26,659 bases of DNA from FEN-1219 sp035644475 (GTDB taxonomy: Bacteria > Pseudomonadota > Gammaproteobacteria > Steroidobacterales > Rariloculaceae), in the NCBI GenBank assembly GCA_035644475.1, contig DASQOL010000135.1, positions 1 through 26,659 of the forward strand, in the 5' to 3' direction. The notes under the pieces were generated by a model, which ran no database searches, had not been told where the DNA came from, and saw only the letters and a program-made list of their open reading frames with translations. The position numbers and the translations under genes are program-made. Below, piece by piece: positions 6,849 through 13,411 of the stretch (positions within the stretch are counted from its first letter, which is position 1; each line of letters begins with the position of its first letter).

Positions 6849-7280
6849 TCAGGCGAGGCGAACACCGCCCAGCAGCTTGCTCGCGGCCCACGAGATCACG
6901 GGCTGCAAGCGCGGCGGCGCGAGCGCGTACGCTTCCGCGAGATCGACCCAGCGGAACTCGTGGTGCTCGGGGCGGCCGAGCTCCGTATTCACGCCGAGCA
7001 CGACGCGGTCCGCGCGCGTCCGCGCGAGATAGAACCGCGCGACCTTGTTGCGCGCGTACGGCACCGTCTCGAAGAACTCGTCGCCCCAGTCGAACGCGAG
7101 GTCCGCGATCCCGGTCTCCTCGGCCGTCTCGCGAATCGCCGTCGCGCGCGGCTCCTCGCCGGGCTCGACGAGCCCCTTCGGGAAGTCCCAGTTCTTGTAG
7201 GCGCGCAGCAACAGAATGCGGGCACCGTCCGGCGTGTCGCGCACCACGACCACGCCCGCGGATGTTCGTCGGTCGGCCAT
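6849..7280 (-). CDS. Nudix hydrolase, Ap4A-pyrophosphatase-like
   Basis: A perfect Nudix box (G-x5-E-x7-R-E-x2-E-E-x-G-I) is seen in the stretch that begins GLVEPGEEPRATAIRE, preceded by the WDFPKG that is typical of bis(5'-nucleosyl)-tetraphosphatase-like members. Such enzymes cleave nucleoside diphosphates linked to another moiety, often as housecleaning or alarmone-removing enzymes, using Mg2+ bound by the box glutamates. The start is uncertain. ATG 7280 gives 143 residues (MADRRTSAGVVVV) and matches the normal N-terminus. ATG 7292 would add four residues. The frame stays open to 7421, but that extension looks non-coding. The signature region is intact and the protein is soluble. A 96-bp gap with a short GC stem (6826-6839) separates it from the NTF2-like pair. 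Confidence 0.88.
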   Translation of the reverse strand: MADRRTSAGVVVVRDTPDGARILLLRAYKNWDFPKGLVEPGEEPRATAIRETAEETGIADLAFDWGDEFFETVPYARNKVARFYLARTRADRVVLGVNTELGRPEHHEFRWVDLAEAYALAPPRLQPVISWAASKLLGGVRLA

Positions 7281-7432
7281 CTCGACGAGCATAGCTGACG
7301 CTAGGCCTGCGACAACTTCGCCGCCGCTCGAGGGAATCAATCGCCGCGGCGGCGCACTAACCCCTATCGGCCGGTTTCGCCGAAGCCGCGGATCGCGCCG
7401 ATCGATGGCAACCACAGACATGGAGGTGAGTG

Positions 7433-7792
7433 ATGAACCGCTACGTGGATGAATACGTACTGCCGCTGCCGAAGGACAAGATCGACGACTATCGCAAGCT
7501 CGCCGAGCTCTCGGGCAAGCTCTGGCGAGAGCATGGGGCCCTGCAGTTCACGGAATGCATCGCGGACGACGTGAAGCCCGGCAAGGTCACGTCGTTTCCG
7601 CAGAGCGTCGATCTCAAGCCGAACGAGACCGTCGTTGTCGGCCAGATCGTGTTCGAGTCGCGCCAGCACCGCGATCGCGTCAACGAGAAAGTCATGAAAG
7701 ACCCGCGCTTCTCCGGCATGGATCCGAAGACGATGCCGTTCGACGCGAAGCGAATGTTCTGGGGCGGCTTCGAGACGCTCATCGAGATCTAG
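7433..7792 (+). CDS. DUF1428 family protein
   Basis: The 119-residue protein begins at ATG 7433, six bases after GGAGG (7422-7426). A GTG at 7430 is also in frame but too close to that site. It matches the DUF1428 pattern along its whole length: YVDEYVLPLPKDKIDDYRKLAELSGKLWREHGAL, then ADDVKPGKVTSFPQSV, RDRVNEKVMKDPR and MPFDAKRMFWGGFETLIEI. This family has a dimeric alpha/beta-barrel (ABM-like) fold and no established biochemical role. It is found widely in proteobacteria, often near stress or detoxification genes. It stands alone on the plus strand and diverges from the Nudix gene over about 150 bp. Confidence 0.92.
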   Translation: MNRYVDEYVLPLPKDKIDDYRKLAELSGKLWREHGALQFTECIADDVKPGKVTSFPQSVDLKPNETVVVGQIVFESRQHRDRVNEKVMKDPRFSGMDPKTMPFDAKRMFWGGFETLIEI

Positions 7793-7966
7793 CTGGCCGC
7801 GCGCCGTCGAACCCCGCGGCCGTCCGCACGGAGGGCTTCGGGGCTCGACCCTCGCGGGAAACCGCCAAATTGGGCATGCCGGCGCCCCTATTTGGGCCGG
7901 CGTGTGATGCACGTCCACGCCCGGCGCGGGCGTTCCTACTAGGTTGGGCGGCGTTGTCGAGCACCC

Positions 7967-8590
7967 ATGATGAGCGCCAACGCTACACAGACGCCCTCGC
8001 AGAAGTCCAAGAGCCCCGCGGCCAACGCCGAGGGCAACGCGCCGTCGCCGCCCGACGAGCGCGACGCGACCATCGCACGCCTCGAGCGCGAGCTCGCGGA
8101 CGAGCGGCAAGTCACCGTCACGCTGCGCGAGACGAGCGAGCAGGCGCGTTTTCAGCTCCAGATCCTCGAGAAGAGCTACTCCAAACAGCTCACTGACGCG
8201 CGCACGCGTGCCGACACCGCCGAGCGCGACCTCGCCGAGAAGAAGGCGCGGCTCGCCGCGCTCGACAGCGGCGAGGATACGACCAAGCTACTGAAGGAAG
8301 CCCGCGCCGACCTGGCGCAGGTGACGGCCGAGCGCGACGAGCTCCGCGCGCAGGTCGCCCGCGGCACCGCTCACAAGCCGGAGAAACCGCGCCGCGCCGA
8401 GCCGAAGGCCGAGGACGACGGCACGATCAACGCGCTGATGACCGACTCGAGCTGGATCCGTGCCCGCAAGGCGGCGGCCGAGGGTCACCTCGACGCGAAG
8501 GTCAATGCCGAGGACGACGCCCCAGCCGGCGACCTGCTCGACCCGTCGCTCGTGTTCACCAAGGGCAAGCGCGGCGACGACGAAGACTAG
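7967..8590 (+). CDS. Coiled-coil protein of unknown function
   Basis: The 207-residue product starts at ATG 7967 or, equally possibly, ATG 7970. No strong ribosome site decides between them. Residues 1-35 are a low-complexity Ser/Ala/Pro-rich tail. Residues about 30-130 form a long charged heptad region (ERDATIARLERELADERQ, EQARFQLQILEKSYSKQL, ADTAERDLAEKKARLAAL, LAQVTAERDELRAQV), expected to be a coiled coil. The C-terminal third is acidic and probably disordered and ends GKRGDDED. There is no signal peptide or membrane helix, so it is cytoplasmic. I recognise no named family. A short segment DSSWIRARKAAAEG may be a folded or binding motif. The frame has normal codon use for the region, which supports a real gene. 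Confidence 0.75.
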   Translation: MMSANATQTPSQKSKSPAANAEGNAPSPPDERDATIARLERELADERQVTVTLRETSEQARFQLQILEKSYSKQLTDARTRADTAERDLAEKKARLAALDSGEDTTKLLKEARADLAQVTAERDELRAQVARGTAHKPEKPRRAEPKAEDDGTINALMTDSSWIRARKAAAEGHLDAKVNAEDDAPAGDLLDPSLVFTKGKRGDDED

Positions 8591-8617
8591 CTCGCCGCCG
8601 TCGCTTCGGACGCAGGC

Positions 8618-9079
8618 TCAGCGCTTCGGCTGCTGAATCATCTCGATCCGGTTGCCCGCCGGATCCGTGGCGAACCCGATCATCATTCCCGAGTTGCCGA
8701 ACGGCCGAGGCTCCGCGTCCACCGCGCCGCCGGCCGCCTTCACCGCGGCGACCGTGGCAGCCATGTCGGTGACGTTCAAGATCAGGTGCGGCACCGGATC
8801 CTTCACGCCCGACGCGTCGGCATGCATGATCACGATCTGCGCCTGCTTGTTGGCCTTGGCCGCGTCGACGGTGTCGCCGACGTTGAAGAACAGCTCCACC
8901 TGGTTGCCCACCGGCAACTTGTTTACTTCTTTCAAACCGAACGCGGCTTCGTAGAACTTGCCGAGCGCGACGACGTCCGGACCGCCGACGCGCGCCGAGT
9001 TCAACGTGACGCCGGCGTTGGCCGCCGTCAGCAACAATGCGGCGCTCGCGCCGGCAACGATCTTCGCAACGGTGCTCAT
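8618..9079 (-). CDS. Exported VOC (glyoxalase/bleomycin-resistance fold) protein
   Basis: The 153-residue protein has a clear signal peptide (MSTVAKIVAGASAALLLTAANAG, cleavage after ANA), which is unusual for this mainly cytoplasmic family. The rest is one VOC module pair: VGGPDVVALGKFYEAAFGLKEV, then QVELFFNVG, and PVPHLILNVTDMAATVAAVKAAGGAV followed by GFATDPAGNRIEMIQQ. The classical metal ligands (His/Gln and Glu) are partly kept: H in PHL and E in NRIEM. VOC proteins include glyoxalase I, dioxygenases and drug-binding proteins; the activity here is not predictable. AGGGGGA precedes ATG 9079. It lies downstream of the DUF6152 gene on the same strand, with a 19-bp-arm hairpin between them that could separate expression. 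Confidence 0.87.
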   Translation of the reverse strand: MSTVAKIVAGASAALLLTAANAGVTLNSARVGGPDVVALGKFYEAAFGLKEVNKLPVGNQVELFFNVGDTVDAAKANKQAQIVIMHADASGVKDPVPHLILNVTDMAATVAAVKAAGGAVDAEPRPFGNSGMMIGFATDPAGNRIEMIQQPKR

Positions 9080-9128
9080 CGCGGGATTCCCCCTGAAATG
9101 GATGTGGCGGCGATCATAGCCCGGCCGT

Positions 9129-9195
9129 TGAGTCGTGTCTCACTTTGACCGCGTCTGGCATTGCGGTGGCTGCGGCCAAAGTGAGACACGACTCA
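9129..9195. repeat. 67-bp hairpin element with 19-bp perfect arms
   Basis: TGAGTCGTGTCTCACTTTG at 9129-9147 is the exact inverse of 9177-9195. The 16 outer bases from GTCGTGTCTCACTTTG are the same as in the termini of the 242-bp element at 1122-1363, so the two belong to one repeat family. The right arm contains the TGA stop of the DUF6152 gene (9193-9195). As RNA it would form a very strong hairpin, possibly a terminator or mRNA-protecting structure. Confidence 0.85.
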
Positions 9196-9615
9196 GCGGT
9201 TGGGCTGGGTGCTGATGTGTGGGCTGTAGCCGATCTGCTCGTAGCGCAGGCCGTCATGGGCGCGATCGAGCCGCAGCAGATACAACGTGCGCGGCTGGGT
9301 GCGGCCGGCGCTGCCCGACACGACGACGCGATCTCCGGGGCGGAACGTATCGGACGTAATGCCGATTTCGCTGAGCTCCCAGCGGTTATCCAGCTCGAGC
9401 CGCCACGACTCCGGCGCTCCGCCGCCGCCCGGCACGTCGACGATCAGGAACGGATGGGGATTCACGAAGTGGAACTCGGTCACCGAGCCCTCGAGCGTCA
9501 ATCGCTTCGCGCTGTCGTAGATGGCGGCGATCGAGTGATGGGCGTTGGCAGGCACGGCCGCCGCGAGGCTCGCGGCGAGCAGCCAAATAGATCGGTTCGG
9601 GCGTCCTCGTTGCAT
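9193..9615 (-). CDS. DUF6152 family exported protein
   Basis: The 140-residue product has a signal peptide ending ANA, directly followed by HHSIAAIYD. That is the DUF6152 hallmark: the mature protein begins with a His-His pair. KRLTLEGSVTEFHFVNPHPFLIVDV and GDRVVVSGSAGR complete a small OB-like beta barrel. Its function is unknown; the exposed N-terminal histidines suggest metal binding (inference). These genes commonly sit beside the WGDPDLQGIW-type exported proteins, and here one starts divergently at 9803. The ATG at 9615 has only a weak upstream purine run. Its stop lies inside the right arm of the hairpin element at 9129-9195. Confidence 0.87.
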   Translation of the reverse strand: MQRGRPNRSIWLLAASLAAAVPANAHHSIAAIYDSAKRLTLEGSVTEFHFVNPHPFLIVDVPGGGGAPESWRLELDNRWELSEIGITSDTFRPGDRVVVSGSAGRTQPRTLYLLRLDRAHDGLRYEQIGYSPHISTQPNR

Positions 9616-9623
9616 AGTCCCAA

Positions 9624-9651
9624 CGGAGATACTACTGCGGAGATATTACTG
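9624..9651. repeat. Two 14-bp tandem direct repeats in a divergent promoter region
   Basis: CGGAGATACTACTG (9624-9637) is followed at once by CGGAGATATTACTG (9638-9651), with one mismatch. It starts 9 bp upstream of the DUF6152 start and lies within the region divergent to the gene at 9803, so it may be an operator or lie in the DUF6152 leader. Confidence 0.6.
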
Positions 9652-9718
9652 CAAAGGGCCCGGGGGGGGCGGCCCGCGCGCGGTTGCGCGCCGTGCCTCC
9701 AAGCGGCAAGCTTTGCGT

Positions 9719-9768
9719 CGACCGCCATGGATGGCGGGAGTGCCGCAAATGCAGGACGCAATTTGCGG
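9719..9768 (-). repeat. Second copy of the 50-bp stem-loop repeat found at 1207-1256
   Basis: The reverse complement of 9719-9768 matches 1207-1256 at 45 of 50 positions. Four of the five differences fall in the two arms of an 8-bp stem (arms CCGCAAAT and ATTTGCGG here, CCGCGATT and AATCGCGG in the other copy) and preserve pairing. The loop TGCGTCCTGC and the following CACTCCCGCCATCCATGG are identical. It lies upstream of the lipoprotein gene at 9803, and no 19-bp GTCGTGTCTCAC termini surround it. Confidence 0.8.
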
Positions 9769-9802
9769 CGACCTTCGTGCCACCCTTCGAGCGGAGCAAC
9801 GC

Positions 9803-10873
9803 ATGACGACGTCGAGCAACGGCTTCAAGGCGGTCCTGATCGGCATCGGCGCGATGGCGTTCGGCGCCTGCACCTCGCAGAGCGGCGATTCGGCCGCCCC
9901 AACCGTGGAAGCGGCCGCAAGCGCCGGCGGCGCGTACGAGGTGCCGCGCACCTCGTGGGGCGACCCCGATCTGCAGGGGATTTGGCCCGGCACTGCGATG
10001 GTCGGCGTGCCGATGCAGCGCGACGAGAAGCTGGGCGCCCGCAACTGGCTCACCGAGGAGGAGTTCCAAGCTCGCGAAGTCCAGTTCGCGAAGCAGTCCG
10101 AGCAAGACAACGCCGACTTCGACCTCTCTAATGCGAAGGAAACCCCGGGCGGCGACGTCGGCGGTCCGGTATCGCCTCCTCCCCACTGGCTCGAGCGCGG
10201 CAAACCGCAATACCAGGCGTCGCTGATCGTCGATCCGCCGAACGGGCGGATGCCCCCGATGACCGGCACGGCGCAGGATCGGCAAGCTGCGCTTCGCAAG
10301 GCGCGCGACGGCCGCGGTCCCGCGGACTCCTACACCGACCGCAGCCTCTACGACCGGTGCATCACGCGCGCGTTGGTCGGCTCGTTGACGCCGGCGATCT
10401 ACAACGCCGGCAACGAGATCGTGCAGTCGCCGGGTTACGTGGTGATCCGCAACGAGATGATCCACGAGGCGCGGGTCGTGCCGCTGGATAGCGAGCCGCA
10501 CGTGGGCGGCGACATCAAGGAGTGGCTCGGCGACTCGCGCGGCCACTGGGACGGCGACACGCTCGTCGTGGAGACCACCAACTTCACCGACCGCACCAAC
10601 GTCGGCCAAGCGCGCCACAGCGACGCGTTGAAAGTCACGGAGCGCTACACGCGCGTCGACGCCGACACGCTCGAGCTCAAGATCACGATCGAGGATCCGG
10701 TAACGTGGACGGCGCCGTGGACGCTGTCGCTGCCGCTCAAGCGCGACGACGGCTACGGGATGTACGAGTACGCCTGCCACGAGGGCAATTTGGCGATGTT
10801 CAACATCCTCTCGGGCGCGCGCGCCGACGAGCGCGCGGCCGCCGGCAAGGCCGTCGCGGGCAAGGCTCGTTAG
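9803..10873 (+). CDS. Exported lipoprotein of the WGDPDLQGIW family (unknown function)
   Basis: ATG 9803 lies six bases after GGAG (9793-9796). A longer frame from 9545 runs through the repeat and is rejected. The 356-residue product has a lipoprotein signal (VLIGIGAMAFGAC, with the Cys of the lipobox), so it is probably membrane-anchored on the periplasmic side. After a flexible linker come TSWGDPDLQGIW, ASLIVDPPNGRMPP, RSLYDRCITRA, GYVVIRNEMIHEARVVPLD, GHWDGDTLVVETTNFTD and MYEYACHEGN. This order is shared with the protein at 17754-18743, so the two are paralogues. The family is common in high-GC environmental bacteria and has no known activity. Conserved Asp, His and Cys residues could form a binding site. 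The 3' end overlaps the converging XRE gene by 4 bp. Confidence 0.85.
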   Translation: MTTSSNGFKAVLIGIGAMAFGACTSQSGDSAAPTVEAAASAGGAYEVPRTSWGDPDLQGIWPGTAMVGVPMQRDEKLGARNWLTEEEFQAREVQFAKQSEQDNADFDLSNAKETPGGDVGGPVSPPPHWLERGKPQYQASLIVDPPNGRMPPMTGTAQDRQAALRKARDGRGPADSYTDRSLYDRCITRALVGSLTPAIYNAGNEIVQSPGYVVIRNEMIHEARVVPLDSEPHVGGDIKEWLGDSRGHWDGDTLVVETTNFTDRTNVGQARHSDALKVTERYTRVDADTLELKITIEDPVTWTAPWTLSLPLKRDDGYGMYEYACHEGNLAMFNILSGARADERAAAGKAVAGKAR

Positions 10874-11706
10874 GAGCCGCGCGGCTTCTGCCGCGCGGGT
10901 TTCGAGAGCGGCACCAGCACGGTCAGCTTGAGCTCCGCGCGCTGCGCCACGCGCAGCGTGTATTGCTCGTACTCGCAACGTCCGCGGCGCGGGTGGTCGA
11001 AGGCGCGCCGGCCGCCGTCGCGTGCCAGCACCGCTTGCGACTTCCACGCGGCGGCAAATTCCGCGCTCGCGTCGCTCAGGTCGTGCACGAGCGCTTGACG
11101 CACGGGGTCGTCGCGCCACGCGGCGGTATCGGCGCGGTACTCCGCCACGAGGCGTCGCGCACGAGCCTGCCAGTCCACGATGAACCTCCTGGCCTCGGGC
11201 GCGACGAACACGAATTGCAGCAGGTTGCGCGGCGCGTCGGCCGGCCCGCGCTTGCGGGCGAGCCAGTCCACGAACAGCTCTGCGGCCGCCTTGTTCCACG
11301 CAACGGCGTCCCAGTGCCGGTCGAGCATGTAGGCGGGCGTCCGCACGGCAGCCACGAGTTGCTGCAACCGCTGCGGGTCTTCCTGTTTCGCGGAAGGCGG
11401 CAACGGATCCGCGCGCGCCGCGAGCTCGAAGAGATAGCTGCGCTCGGCCCGCGACAGCTTGAGCCCGCGCGCGATGGCCGCGAGCGTCGGCACCGACACC
11501 GACGTCGTGCGGCCCTGCTCGATCCAAGTGAACCACGTGGGGCTGATGCCGCAGAGCAGCGCGGCCTCCTCGCGCCTCAAGCCCGGCGCGCGGCGGCGTT
11601 GTCCGGCGGGGAGGCCGAAGTCTTCGGCCTTGAGCTGATCGCGGCGGGCGCGGAGGAACTCGCCGAGCTGCTTGCGGATCTTCGAGTTGCGGGGCTCGCG
11701 TTGCAT
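10870..11706 (-). CDS. XRE-family regulator with MmyB-like ligand-binding domain
   Basis: The chosen start is ATG 11706 (MQREPRNSKIRKQLGEFLRARR), which matches the family. A frame extension to 11772 would run through the intergenic operator region. The 278-residue protein has an N-terminal helix-turn-helix at about 10-80 (LRREEAALLCGISPTWFTWIEQGR). From about 105 onward comes the MmyB-like (PAS-related) domain: TPAYMLDRHWDAVAWNKAAAELF, FIVDWQARARRLVAEYRAD and the C-terminal HPRRGRCEYEQYTLRVAQRAELKLTVLVPLS. Such regulators usually control a neighbouring gene, and fatty-acid-like ligands have been seen in relatives. It diverges from the methyltransferase gene with 83 bp between starts. Two TAAYAGGATA repeats in that gap are plausible operator sites. 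Confidence 0.9.
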   Translation of the reverse strand: MQREPRNSKIRKQLGEFLRARRDQLKAEDFGLPAGQRRRAPGLRREEAALLCGISPTWFTWIEQGRTTSVSVPTLAAIARGLKLSRAERSYLFELAARADPLPPSAKQEDPQRLQQLVAAVRTPAYMLDRHWDAVAWNKAAAELFVDWLARKRGPADAPRNLLQFVFVAPEARRFIVDWQARARRLVAEYRADTAAWRDDPVRQALVHDLSDASAEFAAAWKSQAVLARDGGRRAFDHPRRGRCEYEQYTLRVAQRAELKLTVLVPLSKPARQKPRGS

Positions 11707-11710
11707 CTTG

Positions 11711-11743
11711 TAATAGGATAAGTCCCCACCTTCTAACAGGATA
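11711..11743. promoter_or_regulatory. Possible operator: direct repeat TAATAGGATA / TAACAGGATA
   Basis: TAATAGGATA (11711-11720) and TAACAGGATA (11734-11743) differ by one base and start 23 bp apart, about two helical turns. They occupy the short AT-richer gap between the divergent XRE regulator and methyltransferase genes. The XRE protein is the obvious candidate to bind here. Confidence 0.45.
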
Positions 11744-11789
11744 GCCCGAAGGCGAGCATGTGGTTCCGCCATTCAACCGGAGCCGCACG

Positions 11790-12557
11790 ATGCGAACCCA
11801 CGACGCCACGGTCCTCGAGCAATTCGACAGCCAAGCGCGCGCGTACCTGACGAGCGCGGTGCATTCCGCCGGGACGGACCTCGAGCGGGCGAAGCGCCTC
11901 GTCGAGGCGGCGCTGCCGCCCCGTGCCGCGATCGTCGACGTCGGCTGCGGCGCAGGCCATCTCGCGTTCGCGCTCGCCCCGCACGTCGCTCGAGTGGCGG
12001 CGGTCGATCCGTCGCCCGCGATGCGCGCGACCGTCGAGGCCGCCGCGCGCGAGCGCGGGCTCGCCAACGTCGCGACGTATGCGGCGAACGCCGCCGCTCT
12101 GCCCTTCGCGGTCGGCACGTTCTGCGTGGCAGCGAGCCGCTACAGCGCGCACCACTGGCGCGACGTGCCGGCCGCGCTGCGCGAGATGCGCCGCGTGCTG
12201 AAGCCGGGCGGCTTCCTCTTGATGATCGACGCGCTCGGCGACGAGTCGCCCCTCGTCGACACGCACTTACAGGCGCTCGAGCTGCTCCGCGATCCGAGCC
12301 ACGTTCGCGACCTCGCGGCCCCGGAGTGGCGCACAGCGCTCGAGCGTGCCGGATTCGCGATCGTCGAGGAATCCGTGTGGCCCACGCGGATCGAGTTCGC
12401 CGCGTGGATCGAGCGCATGCGCACGCCGCCGGAGTCAGTGGCAGCGATTCGCCGCCTCGAGAGCGGCGCGCCGCGCGAGGTAAGCGAGGCGCTCGCGCTC
12501 GAGCCGGACGGGTCGTTCACGCTGCGTACCGGCCTGTTCTGGGCGCGAGGGTCCTAG
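11790..12557 (+). CDS. Class I SAM-dependent methyltransferase (UbiE/type 11)
   Basis: ATG 11790 follows GGAG (11779-11782). An in-frame GTG at 11760 is possible but has no ribosome site. The 255-residue product has methyltransferase motif I VDVGCGAGHLAFALA at about 50, motif II acid VAAVDPSPAMRATVEAAA, and post-motif ANVATYAANAAALPFAVGTFCVAASRYSAHHWRDVPAALREMRRVLKPGGFLLMID. This is the usual Methyltransf_11 order. The fold transfers methyl from S-adenosylmethionine to a small molecule; the substrate is not predictable. It is cytoplasmic. It is divergently transcribed from the XRE regulator, which probably controls it. Its stop TAG shares a CTAG with the stop of the convergent exonuclease gene, so the two ends overlap by 4 bp. 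Confidence 0.9.
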   Translation: MRTHDATVLEQFDSQARAYLTSAVHSAGTDLERAKRLVEAALPPRAAIVDVGCGAGHLAFALAPHVARVAAVDPSPAMRATVEAAARERGLANVATYAANAAALPFAVGTFCVAASRYSAHHWRDVPAALREMRRVLKPGGFLLMIDALGDESPLVDTHLQALELLRDPSHVRDLAAPEWRTALERAGFAIVEESVWPTRIEFAAWIERMRTPPESVAAIRRLESGAPREVSEALALEPDGSFTLRTGLFWARGS

Positions 12558-13339
12558 TCCGGCCGCAGCAGCACCCACGTCGGCGCGTGGTCGCTCGGAT
12601 CGGGCTGGCCGCGCACCCAACGGTCCACGTTCGCGTCGGCGAGCCGCCGTGCCGCCGCAGGGTTCAGCAGCAAGTGATCGATGCGCAGGCCGCGGTTCCG
12701 CTGCCAGTGATTGCGAAAGTAGTCCCAGAACGTGTAGACCGTCTCGTCGGGATGCCGCGTGCGCAGCGCGTCGATCCAGCCTTGAGCGAGCAGACGGCCA
12801 AACGCGGCGCGCGTCTCGGGCTGAACCAGCGCGTCGTTGCGCCACGCGTGCGGGTCGGACACGTCGGCATCGGCGGGCGCGACGTTGAAATCACCGGCGA
12901 GCACCGCGGGCTCACGCGCCGCGCAGAGATCCTTCGCGTGCTCGATCAACCGCTCGAACCAGCGCAGCTTGTAGTCGAACTTCGGACCCGGCTGCGGGTT
13001 GCCGTTCGGCAAATACAGCGACGCGACCACGACGCCGCCGACGGCCGTCTCGATATAGCGGCTGTGCGTGTCGTCGGGGTCGCCCGGCAGCCCGCGCGCC
13101 CGCTCGACGGGCGCCCCACCCTTCGCCAGCACCGCCACACCGTTGAACGCCGATTGTCCGTGCCACACGGCCTCGTAGCCGGCCGCGCGAATGGCGAGCG
13201 CCGGGAATACCGCGTCGTCCGCTTTGAGCTCTTGCAGGCACGCGACGTCGGGCGACTCCTTCTCGAGCCATTCGAGCAGCCGCGGTAGACGTTTGCGGAT
13301 GCCGTTGACGTTGTAGGTTGCGATCTTCACGTCCGCCAC
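12554..13339 (-). CDS. xthA: Exodeoxyribonuclease III / AP endonuclease
   Basis: The 261-residue protein is full length for the ExoIII family. Visible catalytic signatures are IATYNVNGIRKR (Asn), CLQELKA (Glu, metal ligand), SLYLPNGNPQPGPKFDYKL, VLAGDFNVAPADADV (Asp and Asn), GLRIDHLLLN (Asp) and the terminal SDHAPTWVLL (Asp-His pair). It removes 3' blocking groups and nucleotides and cuts at abasic sites during base-excision repair, in the cytoplasm. The start at ATG 13339 gives the standard MADVKIATYNVNGIR N-terminus. It ends 3' to 3' with the methyltransferase. A divergent PQQ sugar dehydrogenase gene begins 72 bp from its start. All key residues appear present, so it should be active. Confidence 0.95.
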   Translation of the reverse strand: MADVKIATYNVNGIRKRLPRLLEWLEKESPDVACLQELKADDAVFPALAIRAAGYEAVWHGQSAFNGVAVLAKGGAPVERARGLPGDPDDTHSRYIETAVGGVVVASLYLPNGNPQPGPKFDYKLRWFERLIEHAKDLCAAREPAVLAGDFNVAPADADVSDPHAWRNDALVQPETRAAFGRLLAQGWIDALRTRHPDETVYTFWDYFRNHWQRNRGLRIDHLLLNPAAARRLADANVDRWVRGQPDPSDHAPTWVLLRPD

Positions 13340-13411
13340 TATAGCCGCGTCTAACCGGCGTCGAGGCGCGTGCTACGATCGACCGTCGACGAATCTCCGG
13401 GGGGAGCTTCC

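Noticed and set aside
9498..9761. Small minus-strand frame upstream of the lipoprotein
   Set aside because: It begins inside the stem-loop repeat and overlaps the DUF6152 gene. It is repeat-derived.
9632..12118. An 828-codon minus-strand frame over the lipoprotein, XRE and methyltransferase genes
   Set aside because: It conflicts with three well-supported genes and has no recognisable domain.
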